This document shows positions 61,365-64,000 of a stretch of DNA of 64,000 bases, piece by piece. The stretch is from CAZHHH01 sp052400685 (lineage in GTDB: Bacteria; Bacteroidota; Bacteroidia; Bacteroidales; Marinilabiliaceae): assembly GCA_052400685.1 (NCBI GenBank), contig JBQTGJ010000003.1, one strand, 5' to 3'. The position numbers were made by a program, and so were the translations under genes. Position 1 is the first letter of the stretch. The number at the start of each line of letters is the position of its first letter. Below the pieces are notes generated by a model, which worked only from the letters and a program-made list of their open reading frames with translations, searched no databases and was not told the origin of the DNA.

Positions 61365-61401
61365 CGTATTTGCTTCAGCCTGTTAACTAATGTCAGCAAG
61401 A

Positions 61402-62878
61402 AAACACCATTTTTTGTCAGCGAATTTTCACGAATTAACACGATTTTTTTTGTGCTCCGCCACATTGCGCGCAGGCGGTTCCCCCTTAAGGGGGTCAGGG
61501 GGCATGCGTGAGGCGGTTTTGTAAATATTGGAAATACGCCAAACAATCAGCACCGAAAACTTGATTTCCCCTCAGGACCTCATACCATGATATTGTCCAA
61601 GGCTGAAAGCCTTATAGCATTAGCACGGGGCATCGCCCTGTGTTATGATATTCCATGGTTTCATTGCCCTGAAAGGGCTAAAGCCAAAAACAGATTTATT
61701 CATATTTACGCCGCAATTGATCTCCTGTTTCTAAAGACATATTTTAGTGTGGTCGGTCTACCCGATAATTTCTTTTAATATTATATGTTATAGCCACCCC
61801 TGGAATAAATTGTATCACTGTCTGGCTTACGCCTTTACAGGGCTATGTTATAGGGTCGTTCATATTCATAGGGCGTTGCCCTATGCTGTTGCTTGTCGCC
61901 CTTTCAGGGCTTATAGGTGGTTGTTTACACAATCTGACCGGGGTGTCACCCACTCTTTTTTTTTGTCAGCGAATTAACGCGAATTAACGCGAATTTTTTT
62001 GTGCTCCGCCACATTGCGCGCAGGCGGTTCCCCCTTAAGGGGGTTAGGGGGCATGCGTGAGGGGGTTTTGTAAATATTGGAAATACGCCAAACAATCAGC
62101 ACCGAAAACTTGATTTCCCCTCAGGACCTCATACCATGATATTGTCCAAGGCTGAAAGCCTTATAGCATTAGCACGGGGCATCGCCCTGTGTTATGATAT
62201 TCCATGGTTTCATTGCCCTGAAAGGGCTAAAGCCAAAAATTAATACATCCATATTTGACCACGTAGTTGATATCATATTCCCAAAGCCATTTTTTGTCAG
62301 CGAATTAACGCGAATTAACGCGAATTTTTTTGTGCTCCGCCACATTGCGCGCAGGCGGTTCCCCCTCAAGGGGGTTAGGGGGTCAGGGGGCATACGTAGG
62401 CGGTTTTGAAAAAATCAGATAGGAAGGTTTGATTTGCCCTTTCAGGGTGCTAATTAGGTCGATGTTTTTCTACCCAAGGCGTTGCCATTGGGCTGAATTT
62501 AGTTGGGCTTTCAGCCCGAAAAATAATAAAGTATTTGCATTTGCCTATTAATGAGTCAGCAAGAAAATACCATTTTTTTGTGCGCTCATTTTTGTCAACG
62601 AATGACGCGAATTATCCCGAATAAAACGGATTCTTATTGCCCCGCCACATTGCGCGCAGGCGGTTCCCCCTCAAGGGGGTCAGGGGGCATGCGTGAGGGT
62701 TTAGGAGAGTATTATAAATACAACAACCAATCAGTATATGTAAGCTTTGATTTGCCCTCAGGACCTCATACCATGATATTGTCCAAGGCTGAAAGCCTTG
62801 TAGCATTAGCACAGGGCATCGCCCTGTGTTATGATATTCCATGGTTTCATTGCCCTGAAAGGGCTAAAGCCAAAAATT
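61402..62878. repeat. REP-like repeat array right of the MFS gene
   Basis: There are four more A units (near 61414, 61966, 62295 and 62592), one B unit (about 62432-62576) and three C units (about 61568-61690, 62108-62238 and 62757-62878). C units contain CATGATATTGTCCAAGGC, the palindromes GGCTGAAAGCC and GGGCATCGCCC, and GCCCTGAAAGGGC. The A+C blocks at 61414 and 61966 are nearly identical over about 270 bp. A fourth type (61780-61925) contains TAGGGCGTTGCCCTA and CGCCCTTTCAGGGC. Frames of 60-110 codons here are spurious. Confidence 0.85.
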
Positions 62879-62923
62879 AATAATGCCTTTTTCAGACGAC
62901 CACACCCCCATCCCATTTTAATC

Positions 62924-62954
62924 TTGACATTTTTAAAATTTTTTATAAATTTTG
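62924..62954 (+). promoter_or_regulatory. Promoter of the DUF6261 gene
   Basis: TTGACA at 62924-62929 and TAAATTTTG at 62946-62954 are near the TTG-N19-TAnnTTTG consensus, 49 nt before the ATG at 63004. They begin right after the last REP-like unit. Confidence 0.55.
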
Positions 62955-63003
62955 TGTATTGTTTCACAGTTCAATATTTTATTAACCTCAAAAACACCCA
63001 CCT

Positions 63004-63735
63004 ATGATTGAAAAAATCATACAAACGAGCCGCATGACAGAGGTCGATGCATCAGCATCTCTTATTTCATCGGCTTACAGAAGTTCAGGCCTGACAGACG
63101 ACCCCCACCTGTCGGCCATCATGAAATCGATTCAGGAACTCTCCGGTCCTTTTAACAATGCCATTAACCGCATAAAAAGCGAATCGGAACTGGAAGAAAA
63201 AGACGAATTACGCGACAATTCCATCAGAAGCTTTTATTACCAGGTGCTGGGTTACACACACCACTTCGACAACAGCATTAAGTCGGCAGCTGAAAAAGTG
63301 ATGTCTGTGTTTAACCATTACGGACTAAAAACTATTTCAGATAGTTACGCCACCCAATCGTCGCTGGTTAATTCCATGATTACCGATTTAAGCACCCCCG
63401 AAATGACGGATAACATTGCGCTTTTATCGGGCGTAGCCGAAAGTCTGGCTAATATTAAAACGGCACAGGCAGCCTTTGAGGCCAGTGACCTCCTCTTCGA
63501 ACAAGAAAAAGCCAAAGAAACTTCCGTGGAAAATGCCACCACAATTAAAAAACAAATTGTTCAGCTCATCAACAACAAGCTGGTGGTTTACTTGCGGGCA
63601 ATGGTTGCCGTCGATGAGGAGAATTACAGTGAGTTTGGCGAAGTTGTCAATCAAATTATTTCGAACAACAACATCACTGTTAAAAAACGATCCAATAGTT
63701 CCGACAAAGATGATGAAGATGATGCAGCGGAATAG
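63004..63735 (+). CDS. DUF6261 family protein
   Basis: The 243-residue, almost wholly helical cytoplasmic protein resembles the Bacteroidota-specific DUF6261 family. Recognisable parts are MTEVDASASLISSAYRSSG, NSIRSFYYQVLGYTHHFD, KSAAEKVMSVFNHYG and a long central helix pair. It ends in a charged, low-complexity tail (SNSSDKDDEDDAAE). The function is unknown. Paralogues are often numerous within a genome and adjoin repeat DNA. It has its own promoter and a strong terminator. Confidence 0.8.
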   Translation: MIEKIIQTSRMTEVDASASLISSAYRSSGLTDDPHLSAIMKSIQELSGPFNNAINRIKSESELEEKDELRDNSIRSFYYQVLGYTHHFDNSIKSAAEKVMSVFNHYGLKTISDSYATQSSLVNSMITDLSTPEMTDNIALLSGVAESLANIKTAQAAFEASDLLFEQEKAKETSVENATTIKKQIVQLINNKLVVYLRAMVAVDEENYSEFGEVVNQIISNNNITVKKRSNSSDKDDEDDAAE

Positions 63736-63758
63736 GCCATTCAAAAACGCCTGATAGT

Positions 63759-63790
63759 AATCCCCGGAGCAACCCTCCGGGGATTTTTTT
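63759..63790 (+). terminator. Rho-independent terminator after the DUF6261 gene
   Basis: It has a perfect 11-bp stem, AATCCCCGGAG / CTCCGGGGATT, a loop CAACC and a run of T. Confidence 0.92.
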
Positions 63791-63835
63791 GATGCAAAAA
63801 ACATAGCGGAGTATAAATCTCCGAAATCTGTTAAA

Positions 63836-64000
63836 GGACCTCGTGTAGATACCTACATTGCTTCCCCGGCAAAAAAGGACGTCGTGTAGATACCTACATG
63901 GCTTTCCCGGCAAAAAAGGACGTCGTGTAGATACCTACATGGCTTCCCAGACAAAAAAGGACGCCGTGTAGATACCTACATGGCTTCCCAGACAAAAAAG
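63836..64000. repeat. 41-bp direct tandem repeat array (runs off the window)
   Basis: Four units start at 63836, 63877, 63918 and 63959, with an exact 41-bp period. Each reads GGACGTCGTGTAGATACC, then TACATGGCTTCCCAGACAAAAAA with small changes. Each contains the hairpin TGTAG-ATAC-CTACA. The period is not a multiple of three, so it is not protein-coding. There are no unique spacers between units, so it is not a CRISPR. The number of copies beyond the edge is unknown. Confidence 0.88.

Noticed and set aside
62551..62880. 109-codon frame, and similar ones at 59081-59392 and 61587-61778
   Set aside because: They read through REP-like palindromic units and recur with the units. Composition is that of the repeats.
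63836..64000. CRISPR array
   Set aside because: The 41-bp units are contiguous and nearly identical throughout, with no unique spacers, and no cas gene is present.
1..64000. tRNA, rRNA or tmRNA genes
   Set aside because: No cloverleaf with a conserved T-loop (GGTTCGAATCC-like) or rRNA block was recognised by eye. A tRNAscan-SE/Infernal run would be decisive.

Overview
The window comes from a moderately AT-rich bacterial chromosome of the Bacteroidota, most likely a Bacteroidales/Marinilabiliales-type organism. The evidence is the gene content (a DUF1599, BT_3928-like, tpiA block; a GIN/DUF2807 protein; a DUF6261 protein; a YtxH/holin-like operon; a DUF6320/acyltransferase pair), the TAnnTTTG-type -7 promoter elements, and the absence of strong Shine-Dalgarno sites. 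It is almost entirely ordinary chromosome with housekeeping and small-operon genes. No rRNA, tRNA, CRISPR array, complete insertion sequence or prophage was seen.

Layout. 1-12 kb: N-terminal part of secA, an orphan hypothetical, a FAD oxidoreductase, trhO, a tRNA-dihydrouridine synthase, a rhomboid protease, threonine aldolase, a DUF2007-Usp-Usp stress protein, a YfiR-like secreted protein and a RelA/SpoT enzyme with a degenerate hydrolase site. 12-24 kb: a ytxH/holin-like/coiled-coil envelope-stress cluster, ligA with a small downstream gene, an LpoB-like plus COG3014-like lipoprotein pair, a YigZ/IMPACT protein, a quinone reductase, a SNF2 helicase and a coiled-coil protein. 24-42 kb: a GIN-domain protein, the DUF6320/acyltransferase pair, folD and ffh, a methyltransferase, a Gfo/Idh dehydrogenase, a PPP-type phosphatase, aspA, a C69 dipeptidase, thiL, a VOC protein, a hexapeptide acyltransferase and a CLC-F-type transporter. 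42-52 kb: DUF1599, BT_3928-like, tpiA, prmA, a protein of about 1,490 residues and a DUF418 membrane protein. 52-59 kb: a RelE/HigB-HigA toxin-antitoxin pair, a preQ1-I riboswitch and queC-queE-queF (preQ1 synthesis), then pncB-pncA (nicotinamide salvage). 59-64 kb: dense REP-like palindromic repeats on both sides of an MFS exporter, a DUF6261 protein, and a 41-bp tandem repeat running off the right edge.

Three layers of repeated non-coding DNA are superimposed on these genes. First, MITE-like elements of about 140-250 bp with terminal inverted repeats close to AGTGTCTGTCCATAAA occur in at least eight intergenic regions, alongside more degenerate relatives. Second, REP-like arrays fill 59.1-60.0 kb and 61.4-62.9 kb. 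Third, and most unusual, a leader module of about 90 bp occurs six times at three unrelated loci: once before the Usp gene, twice in tandem before the VOC gene, and three times in tandem between a toxin gene and its antitoxin gene. Each module starts with an ATG, four of the six encode a 13-codon peptide ending in SHTEV, each can fold into a hairpin, and each is joined to the next module or gene exactly at an ATGAAA start. This is the best candidate here for an undescribed regulatory or mobile element.

A second notable point is the queuosine locus. A convincing preQ1-I riboswitch lies about 400 bp from queC, with a repeat element and a second promoter-like sequence in between, which suggests that the ancestral control has been disconnected or rewired.
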